From contig WUJK01000001.1 of the NCBI GenBank assembly GCA_011317545.1, positions 4,383,001 to 4,447,000 on the forward strand: a DNA stretch of 64,000 nt, written 5' to 3'. Below the pieces are notes generated by a model, which was given only the letters and a program-made list of their open reading frames with translations, searched no databases and had not been told where the DNA came from. Position 1 is the first letter of the stretch. Each line of letters begins with the position of its first letter. A program made the position numbers and the translations under genes. Positions 10,499 through 22,683 of the stretch are shown one piece after another. Source of the stretch: Coniella vitis (Eukaryota > Ascomycota > Sordariomycetes > Diaporthales > Schizoparmaceae).

Positions 10499-11438
10499 AT
10501 GGCCGACCGTGCCAACAACGGCAACAATCGCCGGCCTCGCCGGCCTGGCGGAGGCTACTCGTTTGATCCACAAGGCGGCCGCGGAGATCGCAGCGATCGC
10601 GGCGGCGAGCGCGACAGCAATCACAAGCGCCGTTATCGATCTCGATCTCGTGACCGCGATGCTGGCAGGTACAATAGGGAGAGGGACAATACGAACCGGA
10701 GCAGCAGGGACAATCGCGACAACAGAGACAGAGACGGCAAGCGCGATGCGTCGAGAACGCGCGATGGTCGAAGTGGGCGTGATAGGGATAGGGATAGGGA
10801 TCACGATCGCGATCGTGACCGGGAACGTGGCGGCCGCGATGCAGGAGGCTATGACTCTCGTCGAGGTAGAGACTACGACTCGAAGAGGAGCGGCAGGGCG
10901 GACGGCGGTGCGCCCAGGCATAGGGGCGGTAAGTTTTGCTCCTGTTTTGTAATGAAAATACGCATTCCCCAGGCACTGTTACTCATGTTTGTGTTCTTTT
11001 TTGTTAGACGACCGCCGACGATCTGCCTCTCCAGGACGCAGCGCGAGTCCTAGCACCACAGAGCTGCCGACACGGAGCAAAGCGGGCGGCGCGCAACAAT
11101 CCCCTGTGCAATCCAGCAAAGCAGGTGATATCCCCCACAGAGCAGACCGCGAGCAAGCAGAGGGCCAGCGGGGCCGGCAGCAGAATGAGCGCCACTACGA
11201 CGATACTCAGCAGCAGCCAGGTGCCGAGCCTATGGATGAGGACGATGACTTGGAGGTTGAAGACGACGGGATGGGTGACATGGCTGCCATGATGGGCTTT
11301 GGCGGGTTCGGCTCGACAAAAGGCAAGAAGATTGCGGGCAATAATGTCGGGGCGGTGCGCAAGGAGAAGAAGACAGAGTATCGCCAGTACATGAACCGTG
11401 TGGGTGGATTCAACAGACCGCTTAGTCCCTCGCGCTGA
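10499..11438 (+). CDS. U4/U6.U5 tri-snRNP 27 kDa protein homologue
   Basis: Nuclear pre-mRNA splicing factor of the SNRNP27 family (DUF1777), 286 aa. Exons 10499..10928 and 11008..11438, joined in frame at RHRGDDRRRS. The N-terminal half is a charged Arg/Asp, Arg/Glu and Arg/Ser repeat region (DRDRDRD, RSRSRDRD), expected to be disordered and phosphorylated. The middle is Gln/Ser-rich with an acidic patch (EPMDEDDDLEVEDD). The C-terminal ~55 residues carry the family signature: MMGFGGFGSTKGKK, then YRQYMNRVGGFNRPLSPSR at the extreme end. Human and plant members end in nearly the same way, which makes the call firm. It joins the spliceosome in the tri-snRNP before activation. Confidence 0.92.
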
Positions 11439-12020
11439 GGGCCGCGAAGACGGACGGTGGACGGAGTGGGGTGTATGGGCCAGTTCGACGCATTTACCGG
11501 AGGCGAGCTCTTTGGGTGACCGTCTTTTCTCTCGATATATCTTGAGGGGGGATTGTCAGTGAAGGATGACATCTGAGTCTTTCAATTACCTGGTCAGCAC
11601 ACAGGACTAGCTGGTCTTGTATTCTAATTGGTCAGTCATCACAGGCGGACTGTTGTCATGGAGTTCAATATGTTAGACTTGCTAAATAATACTCAGTTGC
11701 AGAGCCTGTTCTGTCCCTTTCCTATCCAGGTGAGTGGTCCGGTCTCTCATTCATTCTGTGCATGCGGCAAAGAAATTGTTTATTCAGGCGGTACACACGT
11801 AACTTCTAGGTGTTATTCCGTTGGCATACCGCAAGTCGTGGAATGTGGGTGCTTCATTTTTGTATCTGCGTATTTGGCAAGATTCTGTAGAATGCTGGGA
11901 TCGATGTAGATGATTCGACCAGAAGAGTATTTTCGTGATGCACACAGCTAGTTGCATCTTGTAGAGTCGTTGCATATACAGAAACAAAGAAACAGAAATC
12001 AAGGGATATACACCAATCTA
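11439..12020. other. Convergent intergenic region
   Basis: 582 bases between the 3' ends of the snRNP gene and the DUF1275 gene. It should hold both 3' UTRs. No gene or repeat seen. Confidence 0.4.
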
Positions 12021-12863
12021 TCACACTTTGGCTTGACCCTCCAACGTACCAGAACTACGGGTTCCCTTCTCCTTATCCTCTGCCTTTTCCAACGCGTCCT
12101 CATTCCCCTGGACCCTCAACAACAACAACGACAAACAAGCCAAAAGCTTGAAAACCGCCGTCAACAAAAGACACAACTGCGGCGCATAAAACCGGTACGC
12201 CAGCCCGCCCACCAGCCCGCCCGTGAAAAACACAGCGATAAACACGAGCCTCTCGTCGCGCGGCTTGTTGCGCACAGCCAACACGCGGGGGTCCGAGAAG
12301 AAATCCGCCATGGCGCCCGTGGCAACCTGTGTCGGCATCGTCGGCGGGCCGTTCATGCCCTTTGTCGTGACGTTCTGGCAGCCCATGGAGAAGGACAGCA
12401 GCGCCACGGCCACGTACTCTGTGCGTCCGTCGCCGCTTTGGATGCGCCCGCCCCAGACTAGGCCGACGACGAGCAAGACAAGCAGGGACTGCTGAGCCAT
12501 GTCGGCGACGACAAAGTAGCGCTTTTTGCGGCCCCCCAGGCGGTGGCCGAGCTGGCCGCTTGCTGCGGAGCCCGCCCACGAGGCGAGCAGAGAGGTGATG
12601 GCTGCAACGGGGTGGACGTCGGCTGGGTCGATGGCGGCGAGCTGGGCGGCGGCGAGGGCGAGAAAGACGATGTTGCCGGTGTTGTTTGCCGTGAAGACGC
12701 TGAGGAAGGGCACGCTGAAGACGTCGACGGCGGCGGCTGCAAAGGAAAGCAGCAGGAGGAAGGGCAGGTGCTGGGCGCGCTGGGGGTTGTTGCGCGCAAA
12801 GTCGAGGTCAGTATGCCAGTAGGCGCGCGATCTGAGGCGCGCGAGGAGAGAAGAGGAGGCCAT
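12021..12863 (-). CDS. DUF1275 (YoaK-like) multipass membrane protein
   Basis: Single-exon gene, 280 aa. The ATG at 12863 is chosen because upstream codons in the frame have no family character. Several hydrophobic segments alternate with short loops: LPFLLLLSFAAAAVDVFSV, NTGNIVFLALAAAQL, SLLVLLVVGLVW, then FIAVFFTGGLVGGLAYRF and LCLLLTAVFKLLACLSLLLL. Family marks are present: Asp in TM1, FTANNTGN, and SMGCQNVTTKGMNGPPTMPTQ with the conserved Asn/Thr cluster. The short C-terminal tail is charged and soluble. DUF1275 proteins are widespread in bacteria and fungi with no settled function; transport of small solutes is often guessed. The next gene downstream in the same orientation is spaced too far to suggest linkage. 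Confidence 0.85.
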   Translation of the reverse strand: MASSSLLARLRSRAYWHTDLDFARNNPQRAQHLPFLLLLSFAAAAVDVFSVPFLSVFTANNTGNIVFLALAAAQLAAIDPADVHPVAAITSLLASWAGSAASGQLGHRLGGRKKRYFVVADMAQQSLLVLLVVGLVWGGRIQSGDGRTEYVAVALLSFSMGCQNVTTKGMNGPPTMPTQVATGAMADFFSDPRVLAVRNKPRDERLVFIAVFFTGGLVGGLAYRFYAPQLCLLLTAVFKLLACLSLLLLRVQGNEDALEKAEDKEKGTRSSGTLEGQAKV

Positions 12864-13494
12864 TGGATGAGGGAGGGTAGAGAGTTCAGGAGTGAGGCAT
12901 TTGGGGATTGGCTGGTCTGTCTGTGCAAGTGCGCGTTTTCTGTACAGGGCTGTTGGCTCAAGTATCACGACTGTATGATGCAAACTGTGTATAGCTTCGA
13001 TTGCATCATACCATGATTTGTTTCGTGGCTTTGTCGTTGGCAAAGCCCATTCCTTGTTCGCTAGAAAGTTATAGGCACGGCGTTCTCTGGCGAATGGGAA
13101 TCCCCGAGACGGAGATTTACGTCTACGGGGACAGGCCCGATGTACACTTTTTCTCCCCAGCGAACAGGCCTTTTTTCGTGCCAAAGCCTGTCTTGTCTAT
13201 CTTGCCTCTACATAGTACTATGATACCTCGAAATCCACATTCACTCACAGCACGCTACATGGCATTGACCATAGGTATTAGTAGACTTTCGGAAGCTAGA
13301 TTTAGATTCCGACCCACCTCCGACTCGGCGCCGGTCCAGGGACTCCGATTCCGTGCCGAACCGAACCAGCTCGTCACCGCTGCCACGGTCAACGGGTGTA
13401 TTGGCATGCAAACACAAGGCGATAGGCGAGACACTGGCTGGCAGCCAAAAGAGGAACACGACATGAGTCCCATCATACGAGCAGTGGACCGCTT
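12864..13494. other. Intergenic, DUF1275 promoter and carboxypeptidase 3' end
   Basis: 631 bases. It includes a CATAGTACTATG palindrome near 13211, a relative of the TACTATGTA word found elsewhere. No gene seen. Confidence 0.35.
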
Positions 13495-15772
13495 TCAGAG
13501 TTCGTCAACACCAACAAGAACAGCCTGCTCCTCCTCCTCCGCCTCCTCCGCCCAAACACGCTCTTCGCCGACCACTCCGCCCTGCCTTTCCTCTCCCCCA
13601 GTATTCCCTGCTCTCGCGATATCCACAAGGAAGTAATCCTTGACCACAGCCGACCCATTCCTCAGAGCCTCAATCTCCTCCCCAGAGCACGTCGAAAGCT
13701 GCAACGTGTAGCACTCTGGCCTCGGCACCCCAAACACCTCATTCTTCCTCCACCACGTATCGCTGTAGCCCTGCGTACGGAAAATAGGCGCCTCTCCTTC
13801 GACACCAGCCCAGCCTCCCGTCCGCGTCAAGTCCACCGCCCCCGTGGCAATGTCCCAGTTGAAGAGTGACCGCTCAAAGATGCGCAGCGACGCCTCGGGC
13901 TGATAACTCGGCACCATGTGGCCGGCCTGGAAGACCCTCGTAAACGACAAATTGCCGTGCTGTCGGGTCAAGCCATACGGCACAAACGGCGGCTCCTGGC
14001 TCTCGCCGTTGCTCACCGTCAGCGCCGTGTACCCAGCCTGCGCAAACTCCTTCTGATAGCGGTGCGGAATCGCCAACGATGCAGCTTCCCCGCCAATCCA
14101 GTTACACGCAAAATCCCGGTCGCCGTAGACGAGGTGGACCTTGATGCCCTGATCAAGCAGGTCCGCCAGTGCGTCGAGCTGGCCTCCGCGGGCAATGTCG
14201 CCGTGGAGCTCAAACGCCGCAGAGACAGCCGGCGAGGCCCAGGTGAAGTTGACGGGGACGCCCAGCGCGTGCTGCACCCACTGCTGGCGTAGGTACCCGA
14301 GGAGATAGTTTGGTGGGAAGGGGTCCGGCCCGGGATGTGTGACGTCGAACCAGGCGTGTTGCTTGGTCTCCAGAAAGGGCCGGACGAGGACCTCGGCTGC
14401 AAGGTTGGAGGCGTTGCGGCAGATGGATTCCACGTAGGCTCCGTCGGGCTGTTGAGAAGGTGGCGATGAAGAAGAAGAAGAAGAAGAAGAAGAAGAAGAA
14501 GAAGGAGAAGAGCGTTGCAGCTTGTCGAGGCGCTGGCACTCCTTTACTTGATCGACTATGCCACCAGGTCGGTGCAGTTCCCACTGCTGACGGTGCAGGG
14601 TAGTCTGGTTGATGCCACGCAAGCCGTATGTGTTGTTGTATGCCATGGAGGAGTACGCCTCGTTGCTGATGACATTGTCGATGCACCCGTTGATGATGCC
14701 CAGAGTGTCGAGCTGGAGATAGTGCGTACCTGGGCCGGTGATTTCGCCACGGCTGATCTTTTCGTTTTGCTTGGAAAAGACTGCCCGGACATCAGATGGT
14801 CAGTAGGGGGATCTTTTTGCCTGGAGGACAATTTTCAAGAGAGAAATAAAGGCCCGGTACAGTTCATGAAAGCCGGTCCATAATGACCTCCGTAACTCTC
14901 TGTCCAAAGACTGATCTTCTCATCATGCGGCTTGTACTGCGGGAACCTGAAGACTGTCAGTCAAGTACCTCGCAACTTGCATCATCCTTAAAGCTGAGGA
15001 GTTTATTATCCAGAACCAAAAAAATAACACCAAAAACTCACTCCTCGAACCAAGTCTGCGCAAAATGCCACAACGCAACAGCTGCATGCTCCGTCGAATT
15101 CGGCACGCGCGTCAGATTCTGGCTTGCAAACGTGCCAACCGAGAACGTCGCATTTGACGCTGGCCACCCTTTACCGCCGTCCCCAAAATCATCATCCACC
15201 ACCTTGATGGGCTGCGGCGGCACAGATTCGTCCACTAGTCCCTCTTCAATGTCATGAACAATGAGCGAATCATATGTGCCATTATGCAGCGTATCGTATG
15301 AAAAGCCCACCTGCACCGGCTGATCGATAAACAACATGTTCACCTCCCGATTCCATGCCCACGGGTTCAGCGTCGTCGAATTGCTGTCACGATTAATCCC
15401 ACAGGGCCCATTCTCGCTGAGCATGCCCAACAAGCTCGATCCCCCTGGTCCGCCATTGAGCCAGATACTCAGCGGTGCATGGTGCGGGTCGTTGCGTGCT
15501 TCGACGAACCAGAAAAAGGTGTTGATGGGGTAGGGCTGCGTCTGGGTGGCGTCGGTTCCGTTGATGGTGTGCGGAGGTAGGTGCACATAGCCGCTGTAGC
15601 TCTTGACGCCTGGGGTTGTCTCGCAAATCTGCGGGTCCTTGTAGGAGAGATGGATATCTGGGTGATGCTGCGAGCGGACCCAAGTGATGCCCTCGCGGGG
15701 TGGAGGGAACTGCGCGGTGCTCACGCCCGCCAGGGTTGCCGTCGCGGCGAGCTGGAGTAGCCGTAATTGCAT
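13495..15772 (-). CDS. Secreted serine carboxypeptidase, S10 family
   Basis: 700 aa in three exons: 15772..15042, 14946..14861, 14780..13495. Joins read WFEEFPQYKPHDEK and YGPAFMNFFSKQNEK. The ATG at 15772 starts a signal peptide (MQLRLLQLAATATLAGVSTAQ); two upstream ATGs would put polar residues before it. The substrate-binding WLNGGPGGSS is present. The catalytic triad is visible: Ser in ESYGGHYG, Asp in YGDRDFACN, His in FQAGHMVP. Many sequons fit a secreted or vacuolar glycoprotein that removes C-terminal residues, probably for nutrition in an acid environment. A run of about 13 Ser encoded by a 36-base GAA/TTC microsatellite is inserted in the middle of the chain. At 700 residues it is longer than classic carboxypeptidase Y but normal for the fungal S10 subgroup. 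Confidence 0.93.
14468..14503 (+). repeat. (GAA)12 microsatellite in coding sequence
   Basis: Twelve uninterrupted GAA units; on the coding (minus) strand they give a polyserine tract in the carboxypeptidase. Likely variable in length between strains. Confidence 0.95.
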
Positions 15773-16440
15773 CCTGGGAAACTGTCGCGTACGCATACAG
15801 AGCCTGGGCAAGCAGTATACCAGACAATGACGGGATGTAGTAAATCAATGGACAAGGCCGCGTCGCCAAGAGACAGTTGTGGTGAAGATCAATGATGGCT
15901 CGGAAGAAGAGCGAAATGAATGATACGATACCCTATCATGAGGATCCCCGCCAAGAGATAACGCGCTCACAATCCACCCAACTGTGAGGAATTCTTTGCA
16001 AGCTATTGCTTAGACTGTAGCGACCTTGCTCTCACACTTCTCGATGGATGCGTGAAGCAAGCCACAGACACCCATTCCAGAAGCTTATGGGAACCTCGGG
16101 CGTATGGTTGTGCTATTATGCATGCACTGCAACACGCAGGGAACCAGCCTGACAGCTGAGCCGCCGGCCGCCGGAGTAATCCCGCGCCGCATCTTACGTG
16201 CTTGCGTGCTCCGTTGTACATAAGATGTGGGTAGAGGATTGTATGGATTGCAATCGACTCGCTCTTGGCGTTGTGCTTTTGGAATAAATTCCAATGTAAA
16301 AACGTTCTTCATTTGTAGCAAATCATGCTCGTTTCACTGTCCTAGGCGTGCGTAAGTGGTTCGATCACGACACAATCGAGCAGTAACAAAACCCGCCCCA
16401 TCCGAAGGTCCTTCCAAAAGTCTTCCACACTCGGCCCTGC
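15773..16440. promoter_or_regulatory. Carboxypeptidase promoter and CAND1 3' end
   Basis: 668 bases; both flanking genes are on the minus strand. No further gene is visible. A CGGCCGCCGG palindromic stretch occurs near 16163. Confidence 0.35.
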
Positions 16441-19400
16441 CTAGGCGTAGACATGGCCAATCTTCTCGTTCTCCTCGCGCAATTGCTTCAAGAGCCGCTC
16501 GTAATTCCTATCCACCCAGTCCCAGTACGCAACCCAGACCTGACACTGACTCGCGCCCACAACTCCCTTCAGGGTGTCAAACAGCAGCAGCGTCGTCCGC
16601 AGCACGCTACGCATTGCTTCCTCTTGTCTCTCATGCTCTTGCTTCACTGCATTGTCCTTCAGCTTGGTTGACAACGTGGCTCGGAATGCTTCTGCAATTG
16701 TGTCAAGACGTCGGACCGTCTCGAGGGGATCGATGATGGCCAATTTCGAAAGCATAAGGTTACTCAGTGCGCGAATATCATTATCGTCTCGGAGGCCGGC
16801 AATCACGCGATCGTACAACTCAATGATACTGATGCGTGAGATGGCAACCTCCATGAGGGCGTACAGCGACTCGTATGCACCCTGTTTTTTGTTGTACAGA
16901 GCATGTTAGTACTGCGTCTTGGCGCTCCTAGACAGTTGTGATGCTTTGAACGTACCTTGCGAATCTCCAGCCCATCATCTACCGTGATCTTGAATGGGCC
17001 CATCATGACCTCATGAACCAATTCAGGCTTGGTGACAGACTCGTTCAAGACGAACGGCATCAACTCATTCAAATGACCAAGCACGAGATCGGGTTTATTG
17101 TTGGCCGCAGATGTAAAGGTAGTTATTGCTAGGCGGCGAATATCCATATCCGAGTCCTGGAGCATGGTTGTAAGCATGCGGACAAGGTAGTTTTGCAGAA
17201 CAACATCAAATTTGTCGCTACTGTCGGCGAATGTGCAGCGCAGAGCCTGGACGGCTATCGCTCGGATGGTTGGGGTAGGATCGCTCAAGAGTTTCTAAAT
17301 TGCCGTCAGCATTTGCACAAATGCAAAATCAAGACCAAGACAGAATTGACCAAAAAAAAAACAACAAAAAAACTTACGTCCAGCTTGGGAATGAACGTCT
17401 CGGGATCGACAATTGCTAGGCGACCCATGCAGTCGGCACACACAGGTCGGCTGTCCTCAGCCTGGGACGCGGCCAACAGACGATCCCAGATAGGGAATGC
17501 GAATTGAGCGATATCGCAATCATGTTGTAGAGTCTCCCTGAGCGACTGCAAGAGGAGATACTCTTTGGCACCTGCTCCTTCAAGGCGCTCAAGAATTGTG
17601 GGTATATACAGCTGTGGCCTGCCGGCAGCAGCGTGTCCCAGAGCCAAAGCTGCAGTCATGGAGAACCTATCGTAATCGCCTCCGCCAAGATGCTTGAGGA
17701 AAACGTCCGGCGCCAAAGGAGATTCAGGACCCAATCTGAGCGCGGCTTCGCCCAGTACCGTGAGCGCTAGGCTGCACTTATCAGTGCCGGGAGAAGCATT
17801 GGCCTCTTGAACAAAGCTGTTGATGTCGACACCACCGACGCCACCGCTTGCAACCAGGAGGGTACCAATAACCTTACCAACCACGGTGGGGTCACCACTG
17901 GCGCTGCCTCCTTGTAACAAAGACTTCATCAGTCCCTCGCCCTTGCCCGACGAGCCAATCTGAGCAACGAGGTCCAATAATGGGTTGAGGGTAGCCGTCA
18001 CAACATTGTTCTGCACGACACCAGGGACTAGCTCAGTGATTTGTGCAACAACCACATTTTCCGTATCTAGGGGTACCAGAGCTGCCAAAATGGCAAGCGA
18101 CGGGCCCAATAGCTGCGCATCGCTGCCCACGACAACCGGCGTCAGGGCGTCAACGACAGTCACAATGGTAGACTGATCTATCAGTTGCAGCCCAGTAGAA
18201 GAGACCGTCAGATGTTTCAAGGCTTGGATGCTGAGGTTCCGCAAGATACGGTTGGCCTTGCACAACTGCGCCGAAAGCTCCTTTGCTACTTCGTGAACCC
18301 ATGCAGCATGGAAGCTCGGGGACGGGTGAATCGCAATATCATCCACCGCCTTGATCGCAGCAAGACGCGTGGTCTCGTTCTTCAAACGGTCTGCAATGAT
18401 TGATAGACCTTTCTCGCGCTTGTCTGCGGGGAGCAAGTCAGCTCCCTCGGCGGCGCTGGTCCGAGCCAGCAATGTGCCAAGGGCGTGGATGGCCTTTTGT
18501 CGCACTTCGGCATCCGTGTCCACGGCAGAAGCACGCTCCAGAACCACTTCATACAGCTTGGCGAGCTCAGCTTTGTACTTTTGTGCAGTCGTTCTCGAGC
18601 GTGGCGGCGTGATTGCCTTGCCAATCTCTTCGATTGTCGCTATAGCCTGAGACGAGATCTTGTAGTACCGCTCGTTGACTGCTCCGATCACTCCAGTGAC
18701 CATGTTGGCAAGGTGGGGTTGCAAGAGACTGGAGGAATGGGTTTTTGCAATGTTGCTGAGAAACCTAAGAGCAGACACGCGCAGAGTAGACGGAGTGGCT
18801 GATCCAGCGCCGCCGGCAGTAGATAGCGTTGATGATGATGCTGTCCGAATGGCGTCGACCACAAGATCAAGGATCTCGTCGAGATGATCGGAGAGGCCGC
18901 CTTGCTGCACCAGGATCAGATCGTCCAAGAGGTTCATGGCTGCCTGCCTCGTGGGCAGTGATTTCCCCTTCAATAACTTGGCGCTCGATTTCACAATCTG
19001 CGGTGTGAGCTTGGCGAGATCGGCACGCGGTCCAGAAGGAGGTATCTTGTCAATCCTGGGTGAAACAACGCCAGTGCCTTCACGACCAGTCACGCCGCTG
19101 CTACTCTGTCGTCTTCGCTTGCGACTCTGTGGTTGCTGCGCTTGATCCACACCTTGCGCAAGCTCAAGCGAGAACTCTGGGACCAGGCCTACACCAGTCT
19201 TGCGAATGACAAGAGCCACAGCTGCAATCACGTCCAGCCTGACATTGTCTTCACGCTCATCGAAGCGCTTGATGAGTGGCGGCACAACTTGGCTGTAGAG
19301 CACACCATTATCCAGCAAGTCACCATTGCTACGCGTCGATGCAAGGGTATGTAGCGCCCTTGTCGCACACCTGCGGACCTTCCAGCTTGCGTCGTCGTCG

Positions 19401-20673
19401 TCATTGAAGCCAATGCCGGCCTCAAATTCGTCATCGTCGTCAAAGACATCATCCTCGTCTTCATCTTCGTCGTTTTCATCCATGTCTTCGTCCTCGTCTA
19501 CTGCGTAGTTTGGGTCGTACTTGATGTATCGAAGACAAGCGGAAATTGTGTCGTTGGTGTAGGGGCGCATTTCCAACGGACATGATGCAAGGAAAGCTTC
19601 CAGAGCTACGAGAGCTGCTTCTCTGACTTCGGCAAATTGGACAGCAACATCGTCACCATCGCCGAGCTCCTCGAGATGCTGGGTTAGGACCTCCTCGCTC
19701 AAAGCGGAAAAAATGAGTTGTGCGATCTTGGAAATGTGCTGTCCGAAGCGGTGAGGGATGGATCGAGCCATGGAGCCCATGATAGTAAGGTAAAGACGCC
19801 GAGTGACTGAGTCGATTTTGGAATCCTGTAAAACTGTGACTGCTCGGTCAATGAAGGACACCAATTGTTGATCAAGCAGGTAGACAGCCAGAATCGACAA
19901 GGCAATGCCAGCTCTTTTCCTAACCGCTGTCGAAGCCTTTCGATTGTCGAGGACGTTGAGCATCGCGTCGTGCAGGGGCTGGACCTCTCCGTAAGGGTCA
20001 AGCATGACTCCAAAGCACTTGACGACCTCTATTATGACATCGACGGCCTCCGATATGTCATCTAAATCGACTGCACTTCGACTGCTTCGCGAGCTTGCGG
20101 TGTGGATGTCCGACAGCGACTGCGATAAGCGTTGCAAAAGGCGTGGCAACAAGACCCTGCTGATACTACTGTAGGCCTCGCTGACATCTTTTTGTGGTGG
20201 GCCGCCTGGTACAGGCCGTGGAAGCGCCTCTATGACACTCCGTAGAGCGAGGGAAGGAACCGAGTTGTCGACCGAATTTTGCATCTTGATCGTAGTCACC
20301 TTTTCGATCAGTGGCGCAATGAGATTTCCAGGCAGCTTGGCTACGAGAGGGCCCAGACTAATTCAGCAAGCCAGAAAGTCAGCAAGATGACACGCGCAGT
20401 CACAGCGACATAAACTAAAGCAGTAGGTGCTTACCACTTGATGGCCTGGTTTTGCACCTCCCCGTTCTGATCATCCAAAGCTCTCACCACACCATCAACG
20501 GTCCTAGCAGCGGTGTTGTAGTCATGGCTGAGCATGTCTGACTTGCCCTTAGCGAAGACAGTGAGCAGATCGTTCAAGGCCATAAACCGGAAGTCGGGAT
20601 CGGGATCATTCAGCTTGCCCAGCAGCTGGGAGACCGTGCTCGAGTTCGGATTGGAGGGTAAGCTCTGCGCCAT
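16441..20673 (-). CDS. CAND1: Cullin-associated NEDD8-dissociated protein 1 (CAND1)
   Basis: 1332-aa all-helical HEAT-repeat protein. Exons: 20673..20435, 20357..17378, 17294..16956, 16881..16441; joins rebuild AIKCLGPLVAKLPG, PKLDKLLSDPT and EIRKGAYESLYAL. CAND1 wraps around the cullin-RBX1 core and swaps SCF substrate receptors when the cullin is not neddylated. Visible marks are the N-terminal LGKLNDPDPDFRFMALNDL, the acidic loop (DEDEDMDENDEDEDEDD, then DDDDEFE) before SWKVRRCATRAL, and the C-terminal DPTPTIRAIAVQALRCTF and GPFKITVDDGLEIRKGAYE blocks. In Aspergillus the protein is split into two genes (CandA-N and CandA-C); here it is one gene, which argues against a Eurotiales origin. 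Confidence 0.95.
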
Positions 20674-21508
20674 CTTGAAAGCTGAGCAGATCGCGACGGG
20701 CGATCACAAGCGGCAGGAGGACGGTCGATGTTGGGAACGGGGCGAGGCCGTGATGGCCCTTCTCGGAATCTGGAGGTCGGATGTGCAGGAATGGAAGTAT
20801 GGTAGCCTGGCCAAAGGAAGTCTGTTCTGTGGTTGTGTGGTTTTGCGCTGGGGCAAGAAGGAAGACAAGATGTGAGAGTTGCTTGATGATGTTGTTTGGG
20901 CTCAAAGATCAGAGGCGGTCTTCGGTCTTACCTCATGCACTGTTCTAGCGGGGGTTGGAGCTGGGATAGTGGGGTAGGAATGGGTGGCACTGGTACCCAG
21001 CACATACTGTAGTACCTCAGTTGAGAGCTGGCAGCTGCCTCATCGGGTGCGGGGTACTCACATACCATGTACTATGTACACAGCTGCCTGGCTAGCCTGG
21101 CTTAACTTTTGGTGCTAGGCTGCGACTGCTCTAATCCCTGCAGAGCTATAGAGTACTACGTACGTACTGCTTTGGTACTTGGGCCCAAGACTTCAAGCCT
21201 TTTTTACATAGTATCCTCACTTAGAAACTGCAACACTTTCGCACATCGTATTCCAAACTTTGTGTATTGTTTACGGCCTTGAGTACCGCACGCCCTCGTA
21301 ACCATCAGAACCACACACGCGCTACAATCTCAAGCCAGGAGATCTACTGTGCTTCTCTTACGACGATGGCACGAGCAACAAAGAAAGCACTGCAGTGATG
21401 CTGGGTGTTCGGCCCGGTCCAGATGCTTCGCAAGGGCGGAGGCATTATACTGATATTTTCTAGTTCATGCGCGACAAGTAGCAGCCTGCCAGCCTGGCGA
21501 TAGCACCA
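20674..21508. promoter_or_regulatory. CAND1 promoter and PAQR 3' end
   Basis: 835 bases with no gene. Two copies of the TACTATGTA/TACATAGTA word (21070-21078 and 21205-21213) and a TACGTACGTAC run near 21157 lie here. Confidence 0.4.
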
Positions 21509-22683
21509 TCAACATACGGTTCCATGCTCATATCGATAGTCAAACGCCTGCACAACAGCACAAGCGTACGTCAGGGACGCCAGAACAACGCAAACATGCA
21601 TCAACTGGTGGCTTGCCCCAAACAGATCAAAGCGTCGCGGACACCAGCGTTCAGGAAACTATACCCGTCAAAGTCAGTACGGCAGCATGTTCGAAAGCGT
21701 CTCCACTCAACCCACGATGGGTATGTATCTGGTCGCCCGGCGTGCAACTCACCTTCATTGCGTAAGCCCACACGCCCAGACCGTTGCACAGCACTGTGGC
21801 TAGTATCCAGCCCAGCCCGACCCGCTGGCGCATCTCTCCCAGTCCGTACCTCAGAATACCGTGTGTAATCGGAAATGCAAAACTGCCCGCCCCAAAACAG
21901 CCAAAGAGTGCCGCTCTGTACGGCCCCAGATGCGGGCCGCTAAACTGCGGCAAGAAGGTAACGGCAGAGCAGGCTCCAGCAAGTGCGGCGAAGAGCAAGT
22001 TGTATGTCGTTCGTACGGAGCCGTCGCACGGGAAGGTGTAACGCACCAGCGGGACTGTGGCGCTCCACATCAAGACGAGCACGCCCTGAATGTCAATCTT
22101 CATCCCGAGGAGATAGACAGCTCGGCTGTGCGCCATGAGGGTATGGAATGCTGTCGACAGACTGAAACACACGGCGACGCCCAGGAAATATGTGCTGCAG
22201 ACCAGCACGTCTGCTGGAGTCGCAATGCGATATCGCTGGGGGATGGAGATGGCAAAGACATAACTCGGCAGCATCAAGAAGATGATGGCGCCGAGAATGT
22301 GTGAGTAAATGTTGACCGTCTCGTTATGCACATAGAGCCAAGAGGAGACACATTCTCCAACAGAGGCCGAGGCCTTTCGATAGCCTGTCTGGATGTGCTC
22401 GCTACCATGTTGCTGCCACTCCTCTATGCATCAGAGTCAGTGGACTCTGTCGTCTCTTGATGACTCGGTATTTTAAGAAGAGGCATGTTGACATTTATAC
22501 CGCCACGCTTTACTTACCTATCTCAGACCACAACAAGAGTTCAATTTTTTCCTCCTTCTTCTTCGTCGTCTTGGGGTGCGCTGGTAGTGGGGACGGCCCG
22601 GGCCGCTGGTCGTGGCGGGCGCGCAGGCTCAGTCCCTGTAGCCTTCGAGTTGGCTGCGATCCAGCAATAAGAATGGACGCCAT
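21509..22683 (-). CDS. PAQR / hemolysin III family seven-TM receptor
   Basis: 328 aa in three exons: 22683..22518, 22423..21753, 21658..21509. The joins give WSEIEEWQQHGSEHI (with a CTGAC branch site and a strong GTAAGT donor) and WAYAMKFPERWCPRRFD. The N-terminus is basic and Pro-rich. The family motifs are complete: HNETVNIYSH before TM1, SLSTAFHTLMAHS with the first zinc His, and FGASHQLMHV with the last two His. Seven hydrophobic segments can be counted. Yeast relatives (Izh proteins) influence zinc and sterol metabolism; animal relatives are adiponectin and progestin receptors with ceramidase activity. The specific ligand is unknown. The start at 22683 is the first ATG of the exon that fits; a longer 5' exon cannot be excluded. 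Confidence 0.87.
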
